NCBI GenBank assembly: GCA_030849465.1
Contig: JARVLF010000016.1
Span: 1,550,001-1,614,000 of the forward strand
Reading direction: 5' to 3'
DNA length: 64,000 nucleotides
Source of the DNA: Moesziomyces globuligerus
Lineage: Eukaryota > Basidiomycota > Ustilaginomycetes > Ustilaginales > Ustilaginaceae
Positions 20,328-29,459 of this stretch are shown piece by piece. Below the pieces are notes generated by a model. It was not told the DNA's origin. It did not search any database and saw only the letters and a program-made list of their open reading frames with translations. The position numbers and the translations under genes are program-made. The first letter of the stretch is position 1, and every line of letters begins with the position of its first letter.

Positions 20328-22865
20328 TCACGAGTGGAGGTAGGGGCTGATGCTCATGGCCTCGACCTGAGAGACGAACGACGAGGTGTTTGCCTCTTGC
20401 TCGTCTTCATCGTCGTCGCTTGCATCCTCGGATTCGGAGCGCCTGGCGCGCGAGCCGGGGATGGCCACAGCGCCGCCGTTCTCGTTGCGACGCGCGTCAT
20501 CTGCCTCGTCATCGTCCTCCTCCTCGGACGAGTCGTTAGCGTCCTCGTCCGGCGCCACGTCGGCCCACTCGCGGTACAGCGGCTCGATGAACGAAGCGGA
20601 CGATTCGAGCTTGTACGGATCAAAGGGGAAGAACGATTCGAGCACGGACGCCGTCGTCACCGTCGCCCCCGCCGTCTTGACCTCGTTCCTCGCCGCCGCC
20701 GTTTCGGGTCGGGGCGTACCGCGCTCGCTGCCGTCGTGGCTCATCGGCGTAGCCGAGCCCGAGCCCTCGAGCTGCAGCCGGTTGAGCGAGGTGGAGCGCG
20801 AGACGGGATTGCTGCGACTGCTGCGCACCGAGCGATTGTTGGCCTCGATGATCGAGTAGCAGTACAGAAAGCCCGTGTGCTGCGCGATGCGCGCAAACTG
20901 CTTGACCACATTGGCCGAACAGTACTTGAGCGGATTCAGCCGCGAGGTCACCGCCCTTTGCAACGAGGTGAGCCCATCGCACCACAACTCGCCGCCGAGC
21001 TGCGCCAGACTCCCCACGCTGCTATGCATGCCTCCACCGATCTCGTCCGCATCCTGATAGTCCATATCGCCCGCGCCCGCCTCCTGCTCCTCCTGCGTCG
21101 TCTTGAGATCGCGCCACCGGAAGCAGAAGATGTAGAACGCCGCCTGCACCACCGAGTAGAACACCGCGTGCGCACCCGACCCAGGCGCCGCCGCTCCCGC
21201 CTCGGTATCGCTCCGACTGCTCTCGTCAATGTGCGCGTCCATAAACGCACACAGGTTGTACAGCACCACCCTCGTCGTCGCGCCGTCGACGTACGAGGCG
21301 CGGCTGACGAAGCTCGCCACATAGCCCGCCGCGGCGGATCGGATCACCGCCGGCTCCTCCTTGTCGCTCAGCTCCACCCGCCGGCTGTACAGGCTCTTCT
21401 CGAGCAGCACGCCCAGAAAGTAGTCTGAAAACTCGGGATCCAACGAGTTGAACCAGAACAGCAGGAACTGCACGTGGCGCGAGCGGAAGGTGGGCAGGAT
21501 GTTGCGCGCAAAGATCGAGAGCATCGTGTGGAAGAGGTTGCGCCGGTTCGTGTCGGCGTCCATCGGACTGACGCTCGCAGCGCTGAAGCTGAGGCTGCTG
21601 CCGCCGGCAACGTACTGCGCATCGAGCTTGCGCAGATGCTCAAAGAGCGCGATCATGATGGCGTCGAGCTTGGCCACTGACTCGCGGATGCGGCGCATCG
21701 ACCGCTGCAGATCCTCCTGCGTGCGCTTCTGCTCCTCGGTCGCCACGCCCTGCTCGTAGTTCTCGTCCGAGAGGTCGGAGAGGTTGTCGGCGAAATCGCC
21801 GTCGTCGCTGTCGCCGTCGTCGTCGGAGCTCTCGGCGTCGTCAATGTCGTCGAGCGCCTGCTCGAAGGGGTCTTCAAAGTCGAGCCCGAGCTCCTCGGCC
21901 TCGTCGTCGTCGAACTCGTCGAGCTCGACCTGGATCTCGACGTCGAGCTGGATGGCGCGGTCGACGACGGCGCCGAGGATGGCCTCCGAGAGCTCGGCGC
22001 AGTATTCGCTGACGTGGAGGATGTTGCGGACGTAGACGAGCTGGTCGGATCGATGCACCATCTTGTGCGGCAGGAACTGGACCAACAGCGGGCCGAGCAC
22101 GCCGGGGAGCGTGGGCACGACGCTGAGTAGCGAGCGGATGAGCACGTGCACGCGCTCGTAGACCTGCTTGCGCTTGAGGGTGGAAACGGATCGTTTGCCC
22201 GCCTCGTCGGCAAACTGGTAGGGGAGCCATTCGAGCCGGTAGGAGAGCGCCTTGGTGGCCTTTGTGAGGATGACCGAGAGCCACTCGCTGCGAGCGCTGA
22301 CGAGGCTGCAGACGAACTTGATCCACATCTGCGCAAACGCCTCGTCCATGGAGGTCCAAGGCAGCGCAAAGATGCTCTCGACGAGCTTGGCATGGGAGCG
22401 GTCGAGGTCGGAAACGACGTGGGAGAGCGCCGCAAGGAGGGAACGGAGGGACGAGACGGAGGCGCCCGACCTGCCGGTGGAGGGCTCTGCAAACTGAACG
22501 AGGAGCTCAAAGTACGGGCCCGTATTGCCCTTCTCCTTCTCCGAGAGCGCGTTGATGACGAAGCTGAGATACATGCCCTGGTAGCTGGTGGAGGAGGAGC
22601 TCATGGATGTGATGGCAGCCATGCTCCCGGGTGGCGGAGCCTTCTTGGAGAGGCTGGAGCGGAGCGGCTTGAGCGGCGTGGTGGGCGAGGGCGACGAGGA
22701 ATCCGAGATGTCCGAGGGCGGGCTCCTTCGCTTGGAAGGCGAGGCGAGCACGGCGCCGTCTCGCTCGGCGTCGGTGCCGTACAGGCTGACTCGGGGAGCC
22801 CGTTTCATGGTGGCTATGGATTTGGCGTGGCGGGTGGAGCGTCGAACGGGCTCGACCGACGGCAT
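20328..22865 (-). CDS. RRN3: RNA polymerase I-specific initiation factor Rrn3 (TIF-IA)
   Basis: A single frame of 845 residues starting at ATG 22865. Rrn3 bridges Pol I to core factor at the rDNA promoter and is the main growth-controlled step of rRNA synthesis. It is a HEAT-repeat protein. The core runs from about residue 95 (YQGMYLSFVINALSEKEKG) to about 700. Recognisable family segments are LPWTSMDEAFAQMWIKFV, LLVQFLPHKMV, IMIALFEHLRKLDAQYV and a block with ARNILPTFRSRHVQFLLFW. The acidic, Ser-rich loop at about 320-375 corresponds to the region that in yeast lies near the Pol I contact site. N- and C-terminal tails are low-complexity, and the protein is longer than yeast Rrn3 (627 residues). 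It is divergent from the Grn1-like gene, with about 1 kb between the starts. Confidence 0.9.
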   Translation of the reverse strand: MPSVEPVRRSTRHAKSIATMKRAPRVSLYGTDAERDGAVLASPSKRRSPPSDISDSSSPSPTTPLKPLRSSLSKKAPPPGSMAAITSMSSSSTSYQGMYLSFVINALSEKEKGNTGPYFELLVQFAEPSTGRSGASVSSLRSLLAALSHVVSDLDRSHAKLVESIFALPWTSMDEAFAQMWIKFVCSLVSARSEWLSVILTKATKALSYRLEWLPYQFADEAGKRSVSTLKRKQVYERVHVLIRSLLSVVPTLPGVLGPLLVQFLPHKMVHRSDQLVYVRNILHVSEYCAELSEAILGAVVDRAIQLDVEIQVELDEFDDDEAEELGLDFEDPFEQALDDIDDAESSDDDGDSDDGDFADNLSDLSDENYEQGVATEEQKRTQEDLQRSMRRIRESVAKLDAIMIALFEHLRKLDAQYVAGGSSLSFSAASVSPMDADTNRRNLFHTMLSIFARNILPTFRSRHVQFLLFWFNSLDPEFSDYFLGVLLEKSLYSRRVELSDKEEPAVIRSAAAGYVASFVSRASYVDGATTRVVLYNLCAFMDAHIDESSRSDTEAGAAAPGSGAHAVFYSVVQAAFYIFCFRWRDLKTTQEEQEAGAGDMDYQDADEIGGGMHSSVGSLAQLGGELWCDGLTSLQRAVTSRLNPLKYCSANVVKQFARIAQHTGFLYCYSIIEANNRSVRSSRSNPVSRSTSLNRLQLEGSGSATPMSHDGSERGTPRPETAAARNEVKTAGATVTTASVLESFFPFDPYKLESSASFIEPLYREWADVAPDEDANDSSEEEDDDEADDARRNENGGAVAIPGSRARRSESEDASDDDEDEQEANTSSFVSQVEAMSISPYLHS

Positions 22866-23852
22866 CACAGCAGCAATTCGGTGACCTCGGTGATGGAGAC
22901 GAGGATGTGCAGCAGCTTCAGGGGCAGGTGTCGGACGGGAGAGTTGGCTCCAGGCTGGGCGAGACCGAGGTCACGCAGCTGACCTGGGTGGCGGTTACGG
23001 TGACCAGAGTCGGACAAACGAGAGACGTCAGAGGCGGAGGACCATAATGCCGTGGCAAGAGGGATGGATAGCAGCAAGACCTTCGACGCGCGATGCTTGC
23101 GGAGGTCCAGGTGCGAGAACGAGCCGAGGATCGAGCAGCTTCGAGTTGGTCGCCAGTGTGGGGTGGTGGGCGAAGAGCGTATGGTGAGAAGGTGGCACGT
23201 CGAGCTCGGCCAAATCCATAAGCCTCGGCCAGGCTGAGAAACTGAGCCGCCTGCCACTGCGAAATTTCTCACATCGTACGTCGTCGCCTTGGCCTCCGCC
23301 GCCCCGTGCCGCAACGCAGCGCACTCCACGGCAGCTCGCAGCGCTATCTTTCGACCTGCTTGCCGGCTTGCTTGCAATTTCGCATCGACCGTTCGACCCT
23401 TTTTTTCCGCCATTTTTCTGGTTCGCGCGACCGCGACCTGCAGCCTGACGCCCAAGCTCGAACCTCGAGAAAAAAAAAAGAAAAAGAAAAAGAAAGCGGG
23501 CTGCATGCGAGTGGAGCTGAATTTTCTCCGCATTTTTCTTTCTTCGGTCCTGGCGAGCGGGATGACTAACCATCACCTAAATCGCGAAGGAGGCTCGTCC
23601 CTGCAGCACTTTTTTTGGCAGAAAGCGAATTTTTTGCTGCCAGGAAAAGTTGAGAGCCGGTGGCCCACTTGGGGCTTGCAGCAGTGGAACCCTGAACGGG
23701 CGCAACATGGCCTCTGCCCGCCCTTTTCCCTTGCGTTCTCCCCATCACCTCTGCTCGCTCTCGGTCCGCTGTCATCGGTCCGTGGTGCGTGATCAACTCA
23801 AACTACAGCACCTTCTCCGCATCAGTCAGGACGTAGGTCGACGCATACCACC
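22866..23852. promoter_or_regulatory. Divergent promoter region, RRN3 / GRN1-like
   Basis: 987 bp separate the two start codons. It includes a poly-A-rich stretch at about 23468-23495 (AAAAAAAAAGAAAAAG type) and several T runs (23400-23420, 23609-23640). No gene was seen. Co-regulation of two nucleolar genes from here is plausible but not shown. Confidence 0.5.
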
Positions 23853-25817
23853 ATGGTCAAAGTCAAGAAGCGCGCCTCCAAGCGTGTCAAGATCGCGCAG
23901 AGGGAGAAGATCAAGAAGAAGGTCAAGGAGCACCGCCGCAAGACGCGCCGAGACGAGCGCAGGAGCACACAATGGAAGAGTAAGGCGCGCAAGGATCCGG
24001 GCATCCCCAACTCGTTCCCCTACAAGGAGCAGCTGCTCAACGAGATCGAGACCAAGCGTAGGATCCAGGAGGAGGAGAAGCTCGCGCGCAAGGCCGACAA
24101 GCTCGCCGAGCGCAACGGCGACCAGGCCGACGACGAGCAGCAACAAGGCTCCGACGTCGATGCTGCCGAGCAGAGCGACGACGAGGTGGACGAGGATGCG
24201 CTCGACGACATGCCGCTCACAGCACCCCTCTACCGTGGCACGCTGGACGAGCTGCTCGCCTCGGACGAGATCAAGACCATCGTCCTGACACTCGATGCGC
24301 GTGATCCCCAGAGCTTCCGCAGCCCATGGCTCGAGGCGGCTGCCGCCAGCCAGAAGGGCAAGAAGTTGGCACTCGCACTCAGCCGTGCCGACATGGTGCC
24401 GCTCGAGACAGTCGCCGCATGGACCGCCTACCTCTCCAGCTCGACGGGTCTGCCCGTCTTCCCCATCTGCGCTCCCTCTGACGTGCTTGCCGAGAACACG
24501 GGTGCCGAGCTGCTTGTCGAGCAGCTCGGTCTGAAGGGCATCAAGAAGGGAGACGTCGCCGTGGTCGGTCTCGCGCATTCGGGACGCAGCACCGTCGCTG
24601 ACGCGATCCTCAACGCGATCGGCGTGCCGGAGGACGAGGACGTGCTGGACGAGGACAACGAGACGAGCGACTGGCCTGCCGTGCTCGACACGCCCGCCCT
24701 CGTTCCTCTCAAGAGCTCGGAGGCCGCCGAAGAGTCGGACGACGAAGACGACGACGAGGATGACGAGGAAGAGGACGAGGAGGAGGACGACGAGCACAAG
24801 TTCATGGCGCGCATGGAGCTCAAGTCGATGCAGACGCTGATGCGAAACCAGGGCCACGTGCAGAGGATCAAGGAGCCGCTGCCGCTCGCCTGGGCGTTGC
24901 TCTCGCGCGTCGCGCATCCGGAGGATCTGATGCTGCTGTACAACGTGCCCGCGTTTGGCTCGTTCCAGCCGGACCGTGCGTCGTTGGCCGACGAGGAGGT
25001 GGATGCGGACGAGCGGGAAAAGATCAAGGCGGCGGCAAGGCGCCAGAAGGTGCACGCCGACACGCAGGAGTTCCTGATCGCGCTGGCGCGTGCGACGGGC
25101 CGCATGAAGAAGCGCGGCATCCCAGACGAGATCGGTGCGTCGCGCGTGCTGCTGCGCGACTGGTCGCACCAGATGCTGGGCTACTACACGCAGGCGCCCA
25201 AGCTGGCGGGCGAGGTGCTGCAGGTGTCTGACGAGACCAAGCAGCGCGTAGCTGCGACCATGCCGCTGGTGCTCGCGAGGAAGGAGTGGAGGAAGAAGTT
25301 CGAGGCGCGCGAGCTGCGTCTGCGACCCATCTCGACGGTGCTCGGGCGCGAGGCGTTGGTGCTCGACCAGGTCGAGATGCTGCCACCTCCGCCCGAGGAG
25401 GACAGCGAGGACGACGAAGAGGAGATCGACGAGGCGCTGCTCGAGCAAGGCGACGACAGCCTCGACGTCGACGAGGAGGAGGAGGACGAGGAAGAAGAGG
25501 AGCCACCGCAGCAGCCCAAGTCGATCCTCAAGAAGAACGGCAGCAAGAAGCGCAACCTGGCCGACGACGCGCAGGCTGACGCCACTGGCAGCGACGAAGA
25601 GGAGGAGGACGAGGATGAGGACGATGCTCAGCAGTTCTCGCGCAAGGAGCGAAGGATGCAGAAGAAGGCGCGCGTCGTTGTGCCCTCGAAAGCAAAGGCG
25701 ACGCCCAAACGCTCGGCGGTCAAGGCAAGCAAGGCGGCTGCCGGCGCTGCCAAGGCTTCGGCGGCTGCTACGGGTCCTGCGCCCGGCGAGAAGTACGACT
25801 TTGGTGCCTTCTTCTAA
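23853..25817 (+). CDS. GRN1: Nucleostemin/Grn1-family nucleolar protein with degenerate GTPase motifs
   Basis: Intronless, 654 residues, with the strong start context CCACCATGG. The N-terminal 45 residues are the basic Grn1/GNL3 nucleolar domain (MVKVKKRASKRVKIAQREK, KVKEHRRKTRRDE), followed by PGIPNSFPYKEQLLNEIE as in human GNL3. A circularly permuted GTPase domain follows: VLTLDARDP at about 144, then the G4 position SRAD (usually NKxD) at about 177, the P-loop position GLAHSGRS (usually GxxxxGKS) at about 239, and DTPA (usually DTPG) at about 279. The C-terminal part matches the family (ARATGRMKKRGIPDEIGASR, RDWSHQMLGYY). Acidic stretches interrupt the core. Family members act in 60S subunit assembly and export. 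The loss of the P-loop lysine and of NKxD suggests that this one no longer hydrolyses GTP. The assignment to Grn1 rather than Nug1 rests on the N-terminus. Confidence 0.85.
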   Translation: MVKVKKRASKRVKIAQREKIKKKVKEHRRKTRRDERRSTQWKSKARKDPGIPNSFPYKEQLLNEIETKRRIQEEEKLARKADKLAERNGDQADDEQQQGSDVDAAEQSDDEVDEDALDDMPLTAPLYRGTLDELLASDEIKTIVLTLDARDPQSFRSPWLEAAAASQKGKKLALALSRADMVPLETVAAWTAYLSSSTGLPVFPICAPSDVLAENTGAELLVEQLGLKGIKKGDVAVVGLAHSGRSTVADAILNAIGVPEDEDVLDEDNETSDWPAVLDTPALVPLKSSEAAEESDDEDDDEDDEEEDEEEDDEHKFMARMELKSMQTLMRNQGHVQRIKEPLPLAWALLSRVAHPEDLMLLYNVPAFGSFQPDRASLADEEVDADEREKIKAAARRQKVHADTQEFLIALARATGRMKKRGIPDEIGASRVLLRDWSHQMLGYYTQAPKLAGEVLQVSDETKQRVAATMPLVLARKEWRKKFEARELRLRPISTVLGREALVLDQVEMLPPPPEEDSEDDEEEIDEALLEQGDDSLDVDEEEEDEEEEEPPQQPKSILKKNGSKKRNLADDAQADATGSDEEEEDEDEDDAQQFSRKERRMQKKARVVVPSKAKATPKRSAVKASKAAAGAAKASAAATGPAPGEKYDFGAFF

Positions 25818-26307
25818 AGTGCCACCCGCGCCTCTGTTTCGTCTCGTCTCGTCTCGTCTCGGCTTGAAGCTTTCGGACCGTCGCTTGCATCTCATTGTTC
25901 CCGTCAATGTATTGTATACCTCTTGCATCTCACAGCTCGTTACTCTTCCTCTTCTTGGCTGCGGACGGAGGTTGTGATTGTGCAGCTTGAGACCTTGAGA
26001 CCAAGCCGCTGAGTCGTGCGGAACTTGCGAAAATCCATTCGCCATCCGACCAACCGCGGAGCTGCCGGTGGGCGAATTTGATTTAGGCCAAAAATAAAAA
26101 TAATATAAAGAATAAGCACAGACCGCTGAGCCACGTCGTCGATGACAGCCAGTGCAGGTGCAGGCCAGGGTCTTGGCAAACGGCAAGCAGCGGCGGCGGT
26201 GGTTTCCGACCGTCACCATCTCGTCGACCGCTGCGAAACCTCCGAGCCGTTTGCATTCGGATCGCTTCCGAGTCGCTGAACAGCCGCCGACCAGCTGCTG
26301 ACGAGCC
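25818..26307. promoter_or_regulatory. Intergenic region with TATA-like element before the STIMATE gene
   Basis: Begins with the Grn1-like 3' UTR, which carries four GTCTC units at 25841-25860. An A/T-rich patch at 26088-26115 contains TATAAAG. No gene was seen. Confidence 0.55.
26104..26110 (+). promoter_or_regulatory. TATA-box candidate of the STIMATE-family gene
   Basis: TATAAAG lies in an AT-rich island about 200 bp before the start codon at 26308, the only such island in this otherwise GC-rich interval. Confidence 0.4.
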
Positions 26308-27594
26308 ATGTCGTCCACGGTCTCGGCTGCTGCGCTGGTGCTGCGCGATTCGGCGCCGGCTGCGACGCCGAGTCCGATCATCGGCGCACCCGAGGTGGAC
26401 GGCGACAAGTGCAAGCTCATGGGCCCGTTTGCGCTGTTCGTCCAGGCCATCATGGGCGTGCTCGTCATCGGCTCGCTCGTCTACAAGCGTCAGCGCGAAA
26501 CGCCCAAGCGCAAGTGGAAGATCTGGGCGCTCGACGTCTCGAAGCAGCTCCTCGGCCAGCTCTTTGTCCACATCCTCAACGTCATCCTCTCCGACTTTGT
26601 CGCCAGCGGCGGCGGAGAGAATCCGTGCTCGCTCTACTTTCTCAACATCCTCGTCGACACCACCCTCGGCGTCTTCTTCATCTACATCGCCCTCAAGTAC
26701 GTCACCCGCTTCCTCACCGACCGCCTCGGCCTCGAGGGCTTCGTCTCGGGTCAATACTCTCCGCCACTCCCCTCCACCGTCTCGGCCAATCGTGCCGCCG
26801 CCTCCGATCCCACCTCCGCGGATGGCGTCGCCGGGCCCAATCGAACGTCGTTCCGCAGAGCCAAACCCAGACTCGAGTACTGGCTCAAGCAGCTCGCATC
26901 GTACCTCTTTGTCCTCTTCCTCATGAAGATGGCCGTCCTCCTCCTTCTGGCCATCTGCCCCTTCCTCTTCGACGTCGGTTCCTGGATCCTCGGCTTCTTT
27001 GGCAGCAACAAGGACGTGCAGGTGCTCTTCTCCATGGCCCTCTTCCCGCTCGCCATGAACGTCGTCCAGTTCTGGCTCATCGACTCGCTCCTCCGCCACA
27101 ACCCCTACACCTCGGCCTACTCCAAGATCAATCCCGACGACGAGTCCTTCCTCAACAACTCGGATCGCATCTCTCAGGACTCGCGCTTCTCCGAATCGGC
27201 GCCCTCGCATTCGCATTCGCACTCCGAACGCAACCCTCCGCATCACGCCATCGGTCAGGATAGCGACGACCAAGACGAGTCCGCATCCGCTCCGACAAAG
27301 TCCAGGCGGCGGCCGTCGCCCCAGCATGCACCGGCGTCGGATGTGGATCGGCCGTACGACTATCCGCCGCCCACAGACCTGTACGGCTCGGTGCACAAAT
27401 CACCACCGCTGCGCGCTTCCCGACCGTTGGACGAGATGCGCCGCCAGGCTAGCCTCACGCTCTCCGATCCAGATGCCGACGACGCCGAGCTGGGCTCGGG
27501 CAGCATACACCAGGCCATGTCGTCCAGCAGAGCCTCGCTCCCGCCCCGCGAATCGCACCATCTCAAACACGTCAGCGACGATCGCCCAAAGTAG
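26308..27594 (+). CDS. STIMATE/TMEM110-family membrane protein
   Basis: One exon, 428 residues. Family features are clear: GPFALFVQAIMGVLVIGSLV near residue 39, KRQRETPKRKWKIWALDVSK at about 60-80, HILNVILSDF, and NPCSLYFLNILVDTTLGVF. Five hydrophobic segments are predicted at roughly 39-60, 84-103, 112-134, 194-220 and 238-262. A variable loop (about 145-180) lies between the third and fourth. The animal homologue STIMATE (TMEM110) is an ER protein that helps STIM1 activate store-operated calcium entry; the yeast member YPL162C is a vacuolar membrane protein. The C-terminal 160 residues are disordered, with a short alternating Ser-His run. Fungi lack STIM, so the role here is unknown. The gene is convergent with the next, with 272 bp between stops. 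Confidence 0.85.
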   Translation: MSSTVSAAALVLRDSAPAATPSPIIGAPEVDGDKCKLMGPFALFVQAIMGVLVIGSLVYKRQRETPKRKWKIWALDVSKQLLGQLFVHILNVILSDFVASGGGENPCSLYFLNILVDTTLGVFFIYIALKYVTRFLTDRLGLEGFVSGQYSPPLPSTVSANRAAASDPTSADGVAGPNRTSFRRAKPRLEYWLKQLASYLFVLFLMKMAVLLLLAICPFLFDVGSWILGFFGSNKDVQVLFSMALFPLAMNVVQFWLIDSLLRHNPYTSAYSKINPDDESFLNNSDRISQDSRFSESAPSHSHSHSERNPPHHAIGQDSDDQDESASAPTKSRRRPSPQHAPASDVDRPYDYPPPTDLYGSVHKSPPLRASRPLDEMRRQASLTLSDPDADDAELGSGSIHQAMSSSRASLPPRESHHLKHVSDDRPK

Positions 27595-27866
27595 CACCCT
27601 CCGGATCTCGCGCACCTTGCAATCCCTACATCGGCATTCCCAGATGGGCCGCAGTGCTGCAGACTGTGCGAGAGCGTTCGGTAAAAGGAGCGAGGTGGCA
27701 ATTGCACGTGAAGTTCGAGCAAAGTGGAAGGATGGTGGGGGCTAGGTGTACACGATCAGAATGCACAGACCCAAGGCTGAAACGAGGGCGGATCACAGAG
27801 CGACATGGAGAGGTGGGGGCTGAAGGGCCCGATGAAGCTCTGAGGCGAAATTTCAAGGCGAGGAGT

Positions 27867-29126
27867 CTAGGTGCTGCTCTTGGGTGCAGCTTTGGAGGCA
27901 GGGAGTGGCGGCATCTCGATGGCCACCTGCTCGGCCTGAGCTGGCGCGGTGTTTGCCCTTGATGGCGGTTGGGGCAGCGTCTCTTCGCGGACAGACTGGC
28001 TGTACGCGGGGACGGAAGAGATGGACGTGATGGTGTTTTTGCGCGCGCGGTTGGCGCCGAACGTACCTTCCGTGGCGGTATGGGCGGTGTTGGCGGTTCC
28101 GGGACGTCTGACGTACGACAGTGCGCGGGCGGGCATGGTGTACGAGTTGTCGCTGTGCGTCGCATACGGCTTTGCGTAGCTGCTGGTCAAGCTCGACGAA
28201 GGTGCCGTCGAGTAGTTGACGCGGGAGGTCGTGGGACCATGCACGGCCTCCTGTTCACCGATGAGCATCTGCAGGCCGACGACGATCTGGATGGCGATCG
28301 AAGTCATGTGGACGGGGGGCAAGCTGGAAGCCCAAGCGAGGAGCATGAGCAGTTCGATGAGGTTGCACGTCTCGACGCCGGCCATGTAGTGGATGTTGTT
28401 GAGAAAGAGCATCTTTGCGATGCGCGTCAGTCCGCCTGGACCGCTCGAGGTCTTTTGCAGTCGTACGCAGCAGGCGACGAGCAGCACGAGGTCGAAGCAC
28501 GTGTTGTAGAGGAGGAACCAGAAGGTCGAGCTCTGCCAAAAGTGGATGGTCAACGAAGCGTTGTTCTCACCGTTGACCTGAGCGGCAGGTGCGCACGTTC
28601 CCGCTGGCGTGAGAGCATCCGCCTTGACGACGCGCCAGTTTGTCCACATCGACACCACCAGCTGCCCCACCAAGCCCGCAGAGATCAACCACGTCGCCAC
28701 GCGCGATGTGCGGAAGATGATACGTGCCCTCCAACCGATCACGCAAAAGACCAACGTCGAGCAGACAAAGTAGAACGTCGAAGCCGTCCATGCCCACGAG
28801 CGACACGCGAAATCGCTCTTGGCCGCAAACGTCTCGGTCACCATAATGTCCAGCACCACCGCGATCAGCGCCAGATACTTGATCAGCATGTAGAAGATCT
28901 CGGCTACATTCGGCCTGCCTCGTCGAACCACCCGGAGTAGCATCCGGATCTCGGACGGATAGGTACGCACGATCTCGGCCACCAGCAGCGTCTGCGAGAT
29001 CATGCCAGGCAGGTTCCACGTCGTCGACTCCTGCGAAAAGCGCATGAGCGCAATCACCTGGCTCGCGTGCGGCGCCTGCCCGCCAAACACCGCAGGCAGA
29101 TACTCGCTTCCATCGTGCCGTTCCAT
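27867..29126 (-). CDS. Polytopic membrane protein of unknown function
   Basis: One exon, 419 residues. The start was placed at the first ATG (MERHDGSEYLP); an upstream TTG is in frame. Hydrophobic segments suggest about six or seven membrane passes: around 40-60, 83-103 (IKYLALIAVVLDIMV), 118-138 (TFYFVCSTLVFCVIGW), 150-165, 205-228 (FWFLLYNTCFDLVLLVACC), 250-270 (NLIELLMLLAWASSL) and 275-290. The C-terminal 130 residues are cytoplasmic-looking, Ser/Thr-rich and disordered. The arrangement, with charged loops after segments and a long tail, resembles the basidiomycete-specific seven-span proteins of the DUF6533 type, but I could not confirm the family. It has no recognised catalytic motif and no canonical GPCR signature. 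A receptor-like role is only a guess. Confidence 0.75.
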   Translation of the reverse strand: MERHDGSEYLPAVFGGQAPHASQVIALMRFSQESTTWNLPGMISQTLLVAEIVRTYPSEIRMLLRVVRRGRPNVAEIFYMLIKYLALIAVVLDIMVTETFAAKSDFACRSWAWTASTFYFVCSTLVFCVIGWRARIIFRTSRVATWLISAGLVGQLVVSMWTNWRVVKADALTPAGTCAPAAQVNGENNASLTIHFWQSSTFWFLLYNTCFDLVLLVACCVRLQKTSSGPGGLTRIAKMLFLNNIHYMAGVETCNLIELLMLLAWASSLPPVHMTSIAIQIVVGLQMLIGEQEAVHGPTTSRVNYSTAPSSSLTSSYAKPYATHSDNSYTMPARALSYVRRPGTANTAHTATEGTFGANRARKNTITSISSVPAYSQSVREETLPQPPSRANTAPAQAEQVAIEMPPLPASKAAPKSST

Positions 29127-29449
29127 CTTGACCTCGCGCAAAGCTCCGCTCGTATTTGCTGAATAGCTCCAGTCGAAGAAAGAAGGGAGCGCGTGCTAGA
29201 AAGGCGAACGACGAGACTCCACCTGAAGAAAGAGAGAGAGAGAGAGGGGGAGGGAAGGGGGAGGGGGGAGCGTTCGACCAGCGAATGCTAAAACTCTTTC
29301 AAGAGGGCGCAGAGATGAGGAGGAGGAGATGAAGGGACGACTCGAGCGGCTCGTCCAGCGAAGGCTTTTTGGTTGGATCTCGCTCGGTGGGACCAGGTGC
29401 AGCTTCGAGACGTCGGATGATGGTGGAACAATCACCTATCGCCCGCAGC

Positions 29450-29459
29450 TATATATATT
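29450..29459 (-). promoter_or_regulatory. TATA-like element of the polytopic membrane protein gene
   Basis: On the minus strand this reads AATATATATA, about 325 bp before the start codon at 29126, in an otherwise GC-rich region. Confidence 0.35.
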
